From assembly GCA_028284235.1 (NCBI GenBank), contig JANQSC010000054.1, positions 1 to 64,000 on the forward strand: DNA of 64,000 bases. Direction: 5' to 3'. The notes under the pieces are model-generated. The model saw only the letters and a program-made list of their open reading frames with translations. It was not told the DNA's origin and did no database searches. This DNA comes from Opitutaceae bacterium. Its GTDB lineage: Bacteria; Verrucomicrobiota; Verrucomicrobiia; Opitutales; Opitutaceae. Positions 24,089-32,842 of this stretch are shown here, in pieces. The translations under genes and the position numbers were made by a program. Within the stretch, counting starts at the first letter, position 1; every line of letters starts with the position of its first letter.

Positions 24089-27000
24089 CTAATTGAGTTC
24101 CTGAAGGTAGGCGACGAGGTCGGCGATTTCCTGGGCGTCGGTCAGTCCGAGGCTCTCCGGGTAGAGCATGAGCGAGCGTTCGTTGGGCTCGACGCGGCGG
24201 ATTTCTTTCCAGGAGATTTTTTGTTCCACGCCGCCGGGGGTGGTCATTATTAGATACGAATCCGCATCCGCGATGTTGACGAAGTGCCAAGCACGCTCGG
24301 CTCCGCTCTTGACGAGGCCGTCGACGACTTGGTCGTTCTTCAGGAGCACGCGCGAGGCGTCGTAGCCATGGGCGATCCCGGCGTCGGGATTGATTATCGC
24401 GTCGAGAACGTCTTCGCGCGTACGGCTCTTGGCCCAACCCACTAATGACGGTCCGAACGAAGCGCCTTTGCCTCCAATATCATGGCACATGATGCAGCGC
24501 ATGGCGGCGGCTTCGCCTTTGTGAGCGTCTCCTTGGAGAGCGAGAATGGCGTCCGCGGATGGCGTGGAGCGCTTGCTGGGCGGAGCGGGATGTTCGTAGG
24601 GAATCGCTTTGCCCGGCTTTACGATGCCGACTTTTTCTGCCACGAGATTCCGGTCAATCAAGCCGTCCCATTTGTTTCCATCGAGATTCATGTCGAACCA
24701 CATTTCAGCGTAGGCTTGTTCGGGAGGCTCTTTTAAATAAAGGTGCAGCATCGCTTGCGGACCGGCTTTCCCGGGAACGAAGGCGATGGTGTCGATGGCG
24801 AATTTGCGCTCGGCTTCGGTGAGTTCGGGATCGCTTGCTCGTTCCATGAGTTGCGGAATCGCTTCTTCGGGATGCAGGCGCCAGGTGAGCCAGGTGAATT
24901 TCGGCGACCATGGACCCGGTGTCCTCGAATTTTCAATACGCTTCCAGAATTTCGCCTCGTCGTAGGTCAGGCTCAAGCCGAGCACTTCGAGGTAGGTTCG
25001 ATCCTCGCCATCCCAAAGTTCGTAGCCTTTGGCGAGAATCGCTTCTTTCGCTTTGTACGGATGGTTTCTGAGGGAAGTCGCGACCTCGCGCCGCACCGCG
25101 CCGGATGGATCGGCAGCGAGACGCTTGGCGTAGGGCAGCATCTCCCGGCCCGCGCGGCGTAGGGCCTTGTAGGCGACCATTCGCGTGCTTGCGTTTTCAG
25201 ATTTCAGGAGGCGTTCGCATTCCTTCACTCCTTTTTTCCCGAGATGGGGGAGGATCCAGATGGGGCGGGCGGCGATCCATGGATTGGGATCGGCCATCAC
25301 TTCTTTCAAGTCCGGAATGATGGCTTCGCCCATTTGTTTCAAGGCTTCGACCGCGAGGAAGCGGACGTTGTCCGAAGGGCTCCGCAGCAGCTTGATCAAC
25401 CCGGCTAGGCTTTCCGTGTCCGGCTTCAGTTCCGGAACCTTGAATCCTTTGGGCGCGAGTCGGTAGATAGCTCCGGACCAGGCGTCGTCGCGCGTGTTGT
25501 GCCCGCCGACTCCCGGGTCGTACCAGTCGCAAATGTAGAGGGCTCCGTCGGGGCCGATTTCTACGTCCGACGGGCGGAATTTCGCGGAGAATCCGTTTTC
25601 CTTCACGCCGAGCAGCGTGTTTCGATTCAGTTCGTATCCGGCTCCGTCGGGTTTTGGGAAGTAGCTGAAGATTTCGCGAATGCGGGCTTCGGCGGCGAGG
25701 TACATGCCGTTGTATTTTTCCGGGAGGGCTCCGTTCTCGTAGAAGGCGACTCCGGTGGGCGAGCCGCTTCCGTAGACGTCGCCCGGCGGCATGAAGCCGG
25801 GATCCTCCTGTCGCCAGTGGGCGACGGGTATGCTTTGTCCGGGGCGCCGGTCGGTCTCCCAAGACACTTTGCCGTTGTGGGAGAAGAAGCCGGCGTTTCC
25901 GTATTCGAGCAAATAGGAATTGCGGCAGGCGGGTGGGTCGTCGTTGTCGCTGTGAAAAATCTCGCCAAGCGAATTAACGGTGTGCTCGTAGGCGTTGCGA
26001 ATTCCGTGGCCGATGATCTCGAGGTCGGTTCCGTCCGGGTTCATGCGCCCGATGAAGCCGCCGACCCAGACGTGGCCGTCGTCGCTCTTCGTTCCGGAGA
26101 TGCGAACGGTATCCGCGGGCCACATATCGTTTTTCCCGCCGACGTAGGCTGAGCCGACGCGAAAGGTTTGGCCGGAGCGATCGGTCACTTCCGCTCCGCA
26201 GTTGCCTTGATTGATGTACCATTTGCCGGAAGGGCCGGCTATCACGGCGTGGAGGGAGTGGTCGTGGTTCCAGCCATTGAAGCCCGTGAGCAGAATTTCG
26301 CGTTTGTCGATCTTCGGGTCGAAGACGAGGTTTTCATCGACGTCCGTGTAGACGATCAACTCCGGGGGCTGAGCGACGAGTATTCGGTTCCCGAATACGG
26401 TTACGCCCAGTGGGGCGACTAAGGCTTCTTCCTGTACGAAAGTGTGGCTCTTGTCGACTTTTCCGTCGCGGTTGGTGTCTTGCAGCACGACGATGCGGTC
26501 GCCGTTCGGGCTGCGCATGTTTCTGTGGTAGCGGCGATAGTTGACCCCTTCGGCGACCCACATCCGGCCGTGGGCGTCCATGTCCATATTGGTCGGATTG
26601 TGTAGGTCAGGGCTTTTGGCCCAGAGCGTCAGTTCCAGATCGTCGGGGAGAACGAAATCGTCTTCTTCGATCCACTCGTAGGCGGACGGGCTTTCGGCTT
26701 CGAGATTGATTTCGTCTGCTGCGGCTTCCCCTTTTTCCTTTATCTCCCGCACCCATTCGTAGTGTTCTTTTTGAACGTAGTTCTCGGGGTCGCGAGGTCG
26801 TAGCATCGGCTCCATGGCCAGGATCGACTCGCGCGTGGGGCGGGTTAGAGGGACCTTTGGAACGCCGTCGAGGTTTTGGTTGAGCTGCTCGTCGGTGATC
26901 GGAGCGGAGGGGACTCCGTCGGCGGGAACGTCTACGCGGGCGGCCCAAGCGATGGCGTTGAGGACGACTTTTCGAAAGTCGTCGATGGCCCAGTTGCGAT

Positions 27001-27745
27001 GGAAATGGCCGCCGGTAAAGCCGACGCCGCGTCCTTGCGTTTCCGAATCGCGGCACCACATGAGCTTGACGCGCTTCCCGATCAAGCGATCGCCATGCTG
27101 GTTCCAGAGGTTGTTGTAGCGCGTGATCCGTTTCGGGTCGAGATAGGAGTCGACGAGGTGATAGCATTCGTCGCAACTGCCGCCTGCGGGGAAGCGCATG
27201 TTGTAGTAGAACTCGTCGTTGGCGAGGATCGGTTCGTCGATGCCGTTGCTGATCGGGTGCCCCGCTTTCGGCGTGAGATCGGCGGTCCAGTGCGGATTGA
27301 CGGACCAGTCGTCCTCGAAGAAGCCGCCCATCCAGGGGAGGAAATACTGTTCGCCGGTCTCTTTTTTCGGATGGACGCCGTAGTGGATGAACATGATGCC
27401 CATGCCGGCTTTCACCTTCTCGTCGAGCAGCGCGTATTGTTCGGCCTGATACCGCCCGCCCGCGTCCGCGTAGATGACGGCGGCGTCGATCTCGTCGAGC
27501 ATCGCGGGGTCTTCGGGCCAAATATTGATGACGTCGGCCTGGATGGGCAGACCGCTCTCATTCAGCGATTTGGCGAGGAGCAGGCTGCCCGCTCGGTGCT
27601 CGTGGGCGCCGGGCCCGTGGCTTCGTTTTCCGGCGAGAAAGAGGATGCGTTTCGTTTCCGACTCGGTTTCCGAATGGGATTCCTGAGCGTTTAGCGGGGC
27701 GAGGAATGCCCCCAGCAATAGAAGGGTGATAGCGCGTTGGATCAT
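24089..27745 (-). CDS. secreted ThuA / PVC-type dehydrogenase / HEAT / cytochrome c fusion
   Basis: This 1218-residue protein has an N-terminal signal peptide (MIQRAITLLLLGAFLAPLNA). Residues about 30-275 form a ThuA-like domain (RILFLAGKRSHGPGAHEH, FIHYGVH, FTGGHFHRN). Residues about 360-760 form a PVC-type membrane-bound dehydrogenase beta-propeller (DMDAHGRMWVAEGVNYRRY, DTNRDGKVDKS, IGPDGALYICDWYDP). HEAT-like repeats cover about 790-930. The C-terminus has a c-type heme motif CIMCH at 1084-1088 and the PVC heme-binding pattern ending in IADLVAYLQELN. It probably oxidises a sugar or glycan in the periplasm and passes electrons through its own heme. It lies 60 bases downstream of a sulfatase on the same strand. 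Confidence 0.82.
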   Translation of the reverse strand: MIQRAITLLLLGAFLAPLNAQESHSETESETKRILFLAGKRSHGPGAHEHRAGSLLLAKSLNESGLPIQADVINIWPEDPAMLDEIDAAVIYADAGGRYQAEQYALLDEKVKAGMGIMFIHYGVHPKKETGEQYFLPWMGGFFEDDWSVNPHWTADLTPKAGHPISNGIDEPILANDEFYYNMRFPAGGSCDECYHLVDSYLDPKRITRYNNLWNQHGDRLIGKRVKLMWCRDSETQGRGVGFTGGHFHRNWAIDDFRKVVLNAIAWAARVDVPADGVPSAPITDEQLNQNLDGVPKVPLTRPTRESILAMEPMLRPRDPENYVQKEHYEWVREIKEKGEAAADEINLEAESPSAYEWIEEDDFVLPDDLELTLWAKSPDLHNPTNMDMDAHGRMWVAEGVNYRRYHRNMRSPNGDRIVVLQDTNRDGKVDKSHTFVQEEALVAPLGVTVFGNRILVAQPPELIVYTDVDENLVFDPKIDKREILLTGFNGWNHDHSLHAVIAGPSGKWYINQGNCGAEVTDRSGQTFRVGSAYVGGKNDMWPADTVRISGTKSDDGHVWVGGFIGRMNPDGTDLEIIGHGIRNAYEHTVNSLGEIFHSDNDDPPACRNSYLLEYGNAGFFSHNGKVSWETDRRPGQSIPVAHWRQEDPGFMPPGDVYGSGSPTGVAFYENGALPEKYNGMYLAAEARIREIFSYFPKPDGAGYELNRNTLLGVKENGFSAKFRPSDVEIGPDGALYICDWYDPGVGGHNTRDDAWSGAIYRLAPKGFKVPELKPDTESLAGLIKLLRSPSDNVRFLAVEALKQMGEAIIPDLKEVMADPNPWIAARPIWILPHLGKKGVKECERLLKSENASTRMVAYKALRRAGREMLPYAKRLAADPSGAVRREVATSLRNHPYKAKEAILAKGYELWDGEDRTYLEVLGLSLTYDEAKFWKRIENSRTPGPWSPKFTWLTWRLHPEEAIPQLMERASDPELTEAERKFAIDTIAFVPGKAGPQAMLHLYLKEPPEQAYAEMWFDMNLDGNKWDGLIDRNLVAEKVGIVKPGKAIPYEHPAPPSKRSTPSADAILALQGDAHKGEAAAMRCIMCHDIGGKGASFGPSLVGWAKSRTREDVLDAIINPDAGIAHGYDASRVLLKNDQVVDGLVKSGAERAWHFVNIADADSYLIMTTPGGVEQKISWKEIRRVEPNERSLMLYPESLGLTDAQEIADLVAYLQELN

Positions 27746-27805
27746 TGGTCTGGCAGAGTATCTGCGAGGCTCGCTCGCAGTTTCGTAGAAGTTTGTAGCG
27801 AATTT

Positions 27806-29266
27806 CTATCCCTTCGCAAGCGCGGGAAAAAATTCGTCCAGATCGAGCGTGTCGTCCATCTCGACCTGCAGGTCTTTTAGTCTGCGGTAGAGGCTCCGGA
27901 TCTGCTTCCAGTTGGCCGGGTTGCCGGAAAGGTCGTTCAGTTCGAGCGGGTCCGCTTCTAGGTCGTAGAGTCGCAGGCGAGCCGCTTGCGGGTAGAGGAT
28001 CAATTTTAGGTTTCCGACGCGAATCATCCGCTGCTTGTCCGCTAGGTAGCAGCCGTACAGGGCATCGTAGGGGCTGGGCGCGTCCGGGTTCTCGATCAGC
28101 GGCATCAAACTGTTGAACTCGACGCGTCGCGGCGTTTCCGCTCCGGCCAAGTCGAGGGTGGTCGCCATGATGTCTTGCAGATAGACGAAGGCGTCGCGGG
28201 TTTCACCTTTGGGGATGCCGGGCCCGACGATGAAAAGGGGCGGCTTCATGCTGTGGTCGTACATGTTCTGCTTGCCGAGCAGCCCGTGGTGGCCGCAGGC
28301 CAGGCCGTGGTCCGAGGAGAAGATGATGTAGGTGTTGTCCTTCTTGCCGCTTTTCTCGAGGGCGTCGAGAATCCGGCCGATCTGCTCGTCCATGTGCGAA
28401 ATGATGGCGAAGTATTCCTGGCGATTGACGCGTACCGCGTATTCGCTTCTTGGGAACGGCCCCAGCGCTTCGTCGCGGAGTTTCTCTCCCGACCCCATTT
28501 CCTCGCGGTAGGGATATTGCGGAAGGTAGCTGGCGGGGATCTTGATGTTCTCCTGCGGATACTGGTCCACAAATCGCTTGGGAGACTGGCGAGGGTCGTG
28601 GGGGGCGTTGAAGGCGAGATACATGAAGAAGGGATTCTCGTCCCGCGCCGCGTGTTCGAAAAACGCGTCCGCGTCGTCCGCGAGGACTTCGCTCCAGTGT
28701 TTGCCGCCTTCCCAGAAGCCGCCGAAGTTCTGGTCGAATGGCGACCAAACATCCAGCTCTCCCTCCTTGGGGCGATGGTAGCCGGCTTTGGTCTGGTTGG
28801 GCATGCCCGGGCGGTCGTTGACGACGTGGCTGAAAATCGCGGCGGGATCGATTTTGACGTGCCACTTGCCGGACAGGTAGGTCGTGTAGCCGCTTTGCTC
28901 GAGGAGCTGCGACCAGAACCCCTTTTCGGCGGCTAGGTCCGCGAGTTGCTTTTCCTGGGCGTGGGCCCGCCAGATGGAGCGCCCGGTGTTCAGCATATTG
29001 CGCGAGGCGACGCATACCGCTCCGTTCCAGGCGCCCATGTTGTAGGCGTTGGTGAAGGCGGTTCCGGAGCGAGCGAGACGATCGAGATTGGGCGTGCTGA
29101 TCTCGTCGTTGCCGAGGGCGGCGACCGTTTCGTAGCTCTGGTCGTCGGCGAATATGAAGAGGAAATTGGGTTTCTCGCTCGCGCCGAGCGGCGCGATTTG
29201 GGTGCAAAGCGCGAATAGCGCGGCAGTAAGCAATGCGGGTTTCGAAGGTTGGGGGCCAAGACTCAT
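27806..29266 (-). CDS. secreted formylglycine-dependent sulfatase
   Basis: The 486-residue protein has a signal peptide ending near LGAS, then NFLFIFADDQ with the two metal aspartates of the sulfatase family. The catalytic motif is CVASR with C85, in place of the commoner CxPSR; maturases are known to accept alanine there. KWHVK, FSSDHGLACGHHGLLGKQNMYD and the C-terminal LYDLEADPLELNDL region are typical. It removes sulfate from a glycan or small ester in the periplasm. It is the upstream member of a minus-strand pair with the ThuA/dehydrogenase gene, pointing to shared work on a sulfated sugar. Confidence 0.87.
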   Translation of the reverse strand: MSLGPQPSKPALLTAALFALCTQIAPLGASEKPNFLFIFADDQSYETVAALGNDEISTPNLDRLARSGTAFTNAYNMGAWNGAVCVASRNMLNTGRSIWRAHAQEKQLADLAAEKGFWSQLLEQSGYTTYLSGKWHVKIDPAAIFSHVVNDRPGMPNQTKAGYHRPKEGELDVWSPFDQNFGGFWEGGKHWSEVLADDADAFFEHAARDENPFFMYLAFNAPHDPRQSPKRFVDQYPQENIKIPASYLPQYPYREEMGSGEKLRDEALGPFPRSEYAVRVNRQEYFAIISHMDEQIGRILDALEKSGKKDNTYIIFSSDHGLACGHHGLLGKQNMYDHSMKPPLFIVGPGIPKGETRDAFVYLQDIMATTLDLAGAETPRRVEFNSLMPLIENPDAPSPYDALYGCYLADKQRMIRVGNLKLILYPQAARLRLYDLEADPLELNDLSGNPANWKQIRSLYRRLKDLQVEMDDTLDLDEFFPALAKG

Positions 29267-29404
29267 TTAAGACTCTTCATCCCAGAGTTTAAAGGGTGGA
29301 AGCAATTGAAAAGCGTCTCACAGGACCCAGGTGCTAATAAATGATACCTAGTCACCAATTTTGCGCCGCTTTTGTAGATTAGTCTCGGCGGATTGAAGAT
29401 AGAC

Positions 29405-29420
29405 TTGCACTGCAATATTG
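29405..29420 (+). promoter_or_regulatory. candidate zinc-response (Zur-like) site before the TonB receptor
   Basis: TTGCACTGCAATATTG includes TGCAATA (29411-29417), the heptamer that also lies before hisI and merC. It ends 23 bases before the receptor ATG. Weakest of the three copies. Confidence 0.3.
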
Positions 29421-29440
29421 TCGGATCTAGTGGTGCGTCT

Positions 29441-31486
29441 ATGAGGATTCGACTGATCGGCGCGATTGCAGTTTTAGCTCTGTCCGTGGGTGTGAAGGGG
29501 CATGATCTGTTTCACTTGCCCGACCTGGAAACGAAGGGACGAGGGGCGCCGCTGGTGGGGGAAGCCGTCTCGGCTTCGCAAGGCGTCGTGGGGCAAGTAG
29601 ACCTGGAGACGCGGCCGATGCTGAGAGTCGGCGAAGTACTCGAAACCATTCCCGGGATGATCGCCACTCAGCATAGCGGTTCGGGGAAGGCCAACCAGTA
29701 CTTTATGCGTGGCTTCAATCTCGATCACGGAACCGACTTCGCGACTTGGGTGGACGGCATGCCGGTGAACATGGTGTCGCACGGGCACGGCCAGGGATAC
29801 AGCGATCTCAACTTTCTCATTCCCGAATTGGTCGAAACGATGACCTACGCGAAGGGATCCTACTACGCGGGCGTGGGTGACTTCGCGTCGTCCGGATCGG
29901 CGAGCATCCGGACTTTGGGTGAGCTTCACGACGGGCTGTTCAAGGTGGATGTCGGCGAATACAACCACTATCGATTGCTCGTCGCCGACTCGATCGATCT
30001 GCAGAGCGGGACGTTTCTCTATGGGTTCGAGCGCGAGACCAACGATGGCCCCTGGGCATTGCCGGAGGGGCTCGACAAGAACAACTTTCTATTGAAATAC
30101 ACGCAGGGGGATTCGCAGGACTACGCGTCGATTACGTTCATGGGCTATGACGCAGACTGGAATTCGACGGACCAGATTCCGGAGCGGGCAGTGACGAGCG
30201 GCCTGATATCCGATCTGGGCTTCATCGACGACACGGTCGGAGGCGAGTCGTCGCGCTATTCGTTGTCCGCCGACTGGCGACGCGATCACGGCGCATCGGT
30301 CACGCAGGCGTCGGCTTACGCGATCTCCTACGACATGAACCTGTGGTCGAACTTTACCTATTTTCTAGAGGATCCGGTGAATGGCGACCAGTTCGAGCAG
30401 GCCGATGACCGGATGATTTACGGATTCGCCGTTTCGCGCGCCTTCGACGAGGTTTCGATGTTCGAGCGCGACGTTCGGCAGACCGTCGGGGTGCAGGGAC
30501 GCTACGACGATATCGGCAACGTCGGTCTTTACCACTCTCAAGCGAGGCAGCGGCTTTCCTCTACGAGAGAGGACGTCATCGACCAGTTTTCTCTCGGCCT
30601 GTTCTACGACGCCCAAGTGGCGTGGTCGAACTCCTTCCGGACAAGTATTGGGGCGCGCGGGGACTATTACGACTTTAGCGTCGACAGCGGTACGGCGGCC
30701 AACTCGGGTTCGGGGAACGACTTTCTGCTGAGCCCCAAGTTCAATGCGGTCTATACGCTCAACGAATCGACCGAAATGTACTTGAGCGCTGGATACGGAT
30801 TTCATAGCAACGACGCTCGCGGGACGACCATTTCGATCGATCCCGTGGACGGGTCGCCGGTGGATTCGGTCGACCCCCTGGTCCGCTCGACCGGCGCGGA
30901 GGTTGGAGTTCGCTACGAGTGGAATGAAAAATTGAATACGTCGATCGCTTTGTGGGAACTGGATTTGGATTCCGAGCTGCTTTACGTGGGCGACGCGGGC
31001 AACACGGAAGCGTCGCGACCGAGCGAGCGCAGCGGAATCGAAATCGCGAATTACTACCGGTTCAACGACTGGGTGTCCGCCGATCTCGATATCGCGTTTA
31101 CGGACGCCTCGTTTACCGATCTGGATCCCGCCGGCTTTGAAATCCCGGGAGCCATCGACCGGGTTGTGAGCGCGGGCGTGAACTTCAGTAACGAGCAAGG
31201 CTGGTTCGGGTCGCTCCGTTATCGCCATTTTGGCGAGCGTCCGCTGATCGAGGACAGCAGCGTCGAGTCGGATCCTTTCGACGCTTTCAACCTACGAATC
31301 GGCTATCGAGCCGAGCGCTGGCGGGCGAGCGTCGACCTCCTTAACGCGCTTGATTCCGACGACCACGACATCACCTATTTCTACGAGTCGAGGCTCGCCG
31401 GAGAGCCGGCGCAAGGCGTCGAGGACCGCCACTACCATCGCATCCCGCCGCAAACGCTCAAGGCCAGCTTCGCCTGGCGGTTCTAG
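29441..31486 (+). CDS. TonB-dependent receptor, probable zinc uptake
   Basis: From ATG 29441 the 681-residue protein starts with signal MRIRLIGAIAVLALSVGVKG. The plug has VGEVLETIPGMIATQHSGSG, QYFMRGFNLDHGTDFATWVDG and NMVSHGHGQGYSDLNFLIPELVETM, the pattern of a receptor subfamily often found next to HisI paralogues and zinc genes. The final residues LKASFAWRF end in aromatic F as beta-barrel proteins do. It lacks the long ELSPF box of the other two receptors in the window. Histidine-rich parts (GHDLFHLP, HGHGQ) suit metal binding. The zinc role is inferred from neighbours. The upstream start at 29393 adds 16 residues without a signal-peptide shape. Confidence 0.78.
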   Translation: MRIRLIGAIAVLALSVGVKGHDLFHLPDLETKGRGAPLVGEAVSASQGVVGQVDLETRPMLRVGEVLETIPGMIATQHSGSGKANQYFMRGFNLDHGTDFATWVDGMPVNMVSHGHGQGYSDLNFLIPELVETMTYAKGSYYAGVGDFASSGSASIRTLGELHDGLFKVDVGEYNHYRLLVADSIDLQSGTFLYGFERETNDGPWALPEGLDKNNFLLKYTQGDSQDYASITFMGYDADWNSTDQIPERAVTSGLISDLGFIDDTVGGESSRYSLSADWRRDHGASVTQASAYAISYDMNLWSNFTYFLEDPVNGDQFEQADDRMIYGFAVSRAFDEVSMFERDVRQTVGVQGRYDDIGNVGLYHSQARQRLSSTREDVIDQFSLGLFYDAQVAWSNSFRTSIGARGDYYDFSVDSGTAANSGSGNDFLLSPKFNAVYTLNESTEMYLSAGYGFHSNDARGTTISIDPVDGSPVDSVDPLVRSTGAEVGVRYEWNEKLNTSIALWELDLDSELLYVGDAGNTEASRPSERSGIEIANYYRFNDWVSADLDIAFTDASFTDLDPAGFEIPGAIDRVVSAGVNFSNEQGWFGSLRYRHFGERPLIEDSSVESDPFDAFNLRIGYRAERWRASVDLLNALDSDDHDITYFYESRLAGEPAQGVEDRHYHRIPPQTLKASFAWRF

Positions 31487-31687
31487 CGGTTTTGGAGAGC
31501 GTCTAACATACGGGAATTGTATGAGTTCTTTGGTAGGGCCTTCGCTAGCGAAGTGCCGCGTAGGTTCAATATCTGGTTGAATCCGCGGCATGGCGCGAGC
31601 GCCAGCCCTACGTTTTCGAATTTTTAGACACTCTCTTAGAGTGCTCGCGTTGTGACTCTTCCGACTCGGAGGGCGATAAAACGCAAC

Positions 31688-31702
31688 TTGATTGCAATAA
31701 GA
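31688..31702 (+). promoter_or_regulatory. candidate Zur-like site before hisI
   Basis: TTGATTGCAATAAGA contains the 12-base string ATTGCAATAAGA that recurs exactly before merC. Its centre is one change from the perfect palindrome TTATTGCAATAA. It lies 24 bases before the hisI ATG. Confidence 0.45.
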
Positions 31703-31726
31703 ATTGACCTCGCCGCACGCCCTGCA

Positions 31727-32221
31727 ATGAGTGTGCCTATGAGATTCGGCAAACGAGAATCGGTCCTCCAGGTGGAGGAAGGGAGCGTCCTCGCTCCGAA
31801 ATTTGACGAAAACGGGCTGATCCCCTGCATTACTCAGCACGCGGCGACCCGTGAAGTACTCATGTTCGCGTTCATGAATGCGGAAGCGCTTGAGGCCACC
31901 TTGGACACGGGCTTGGCTCATTATTGGTCGCGGTCGAGGCAAAAGCTTTGGAAGAAAGGGGAGACCTCCGGAATGACGCAGCGCGTCAAGCGGGCGTTGA
32001 TAGACGACGATCAAGACTGCGTGGTTCTCGAGGTCGATCTTGCGACCCCGGCGGCGGGGGGCGATGAAGCGTCCTGCCATGTCGGGTACCGGAGTTGCTT
32101 CTACCGTGAGGTCGAATTGGGCGAGGGTTCGGAATTTCGCGAATTGACTTTCGTCGAAACCGACAAAGCCTTCGATCCGGCGAAGGTCTATGGGGATACC
32201 CCCAATCCGACGCAGCTGTAG
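31727..32221 (+). CDS. hisI: phosphoribosyl-AMP cyclohydrolase paralogue lacking one zinc-ligand cysteine
   Basis: HisI opens the adenine ring of phosphoribosyl-AMP in histidine synthesis. From ATG 31727 the protein has 164 residues, longer than most. It keeps PKFDENGLIPCITQHAATREVLMFAFMN, YWSRSRQKLWKKGETSG and C117/C124 in SCHVGYRSCFYR. The metal motif normally reads DCDxD; here it reads DDDQD at 93-97, so the cysteine ligand is Asp94. Loss of this zinc ligand fits the zinc-sparing HisI2 paralogues described in zinc-regulated clusters. Neighbours are a TonB receptor and a MerC-type protein with the same promoter motif. A second ATG at 31739 is possible. Confidence 0.82.
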   Translation: MSVPMRFGKRESVLQVEEGSVLAPKFDENGLIPCITQHAATREVLMFAFMNAEALEATLDTGLAHYWSRSRQKLWKKGETSGMTQRVKRALIDDDQDCVVLEVDLATPAAGGDEASCHVGYRSCFYREVELGEGSEFRELTFVETDKAFDPAKVYGDTPNPTQL

Positions 32222-32267
32222 CTTTTCGCGAATTAAACCAAACGCGATTGGTACCGATATTAGCGCT

Positions 32268-32279
32268 TTATTGCAATAA
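32268..32279 (+). promoter_or_regulatory. candidate Zur-like palindrome before merC-type gene
   Basis: TTATTGCAATAA is a perfect 12-base palindrome, 11 bases before the ATG at 32291. With the copies before hisI and the receptor it suggests common repression by a Fur-family zinc sensor. Confidence 0.45.
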
Positions 32280-32290
32280 GAGAAAATTAC

Positions 32291-32842
32291 ATGGATTCGA
32301 ACACAATCAACGCGGACAACTGCGTCACACCCAATAGAGGTTGGTTGGACAAAGTGGCTATTATGATGGCGGTGGTTTGCGGTATCCATTGTTTGGTGAC
32401 TCCCGTGTTGCTTGTTGCCTTGCCAATCCTCGGCACTACGTTTTGGGCCAATGGCGATTTCCATCTCTGGATGTTCGCCTTGGTCGTCCCGACCACCCTG
32501 TTGGCTGTCTTTTCCGGCTGCCGCAAGCACAAGGACCGAATGGTAGCGCTCTTCGCCGCCACGGGTCTGCTCATTCTCGGCTCGGCCACTGCCATGGAGA
32601 GCTTTGCGGGCCACGGCGAAACGGGCGATCTCGCAATGGCGGCGGAATGCGCGGAGGCGGCATGCTGCGCCGTGGAACCGATTCACGACGGCGAGTCGGG
32701 CGCGTCGCTGGTCTGGGCGTCTCTCTCTACAGAAGCGCTCCTCAATTTGACAGGTGGCTTGTTCTTAATCGCGGGGCATATTCGCAATTTCCGCTTGTGT
32801 CGGTCCAGACAATGCTGCGATGGGTTGAGCGGAGTCGCTTAA
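32291..32842 (+). CDS. MerC-domain inner-membrane protein
   Basis: The 183-residue protein has four or so hydrophobic segments. The first contains MAVVCGIHCLVTPVLLVALP, matching the MerC pattern in which a CxxxC-type pair lies in a membrane helix; here C30 and C34. Additional cysteines occur in AECAEAACCAVEP and near the end (RLCRSRQCCDG). MerC moves mercuric ions in mercury operons, but MerC-like proteins also occur in zinc-regulated clusters, as here. No merA or merR is near, so a zinc role is more likely. The last 78 bases overlap the convergent lyase gene. Confidence 0.78.
   Translation: MDSNTINADNCVTPNRGWLDKVAIMMAVVCGIHCLVTPVLLVALPILGTTFWANGDFHLWMFALVVPTTLLAVFSGCRKHKDRMVALFAATGLLILGSATAMESFAGHGETGDLAMAAECAEAACCAVEPIHDGESGASLVWASLSTEALLNLTGGLFLIAGHIRNFRLCRSRQCCDGLSGVA

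Noticed and set aside
31292..32686. Minus-strand open frame of 464 codons
   Set aside because: It spans the end of the receptor, hisI and most of merC in antisense; the plus-strand proteins are well supported.
32291..32842. Mercury resistance operon
   Set aside because: No merA, merR, merT or merP is present; the MerC-type protein fits the zinc-linked neighbours better.
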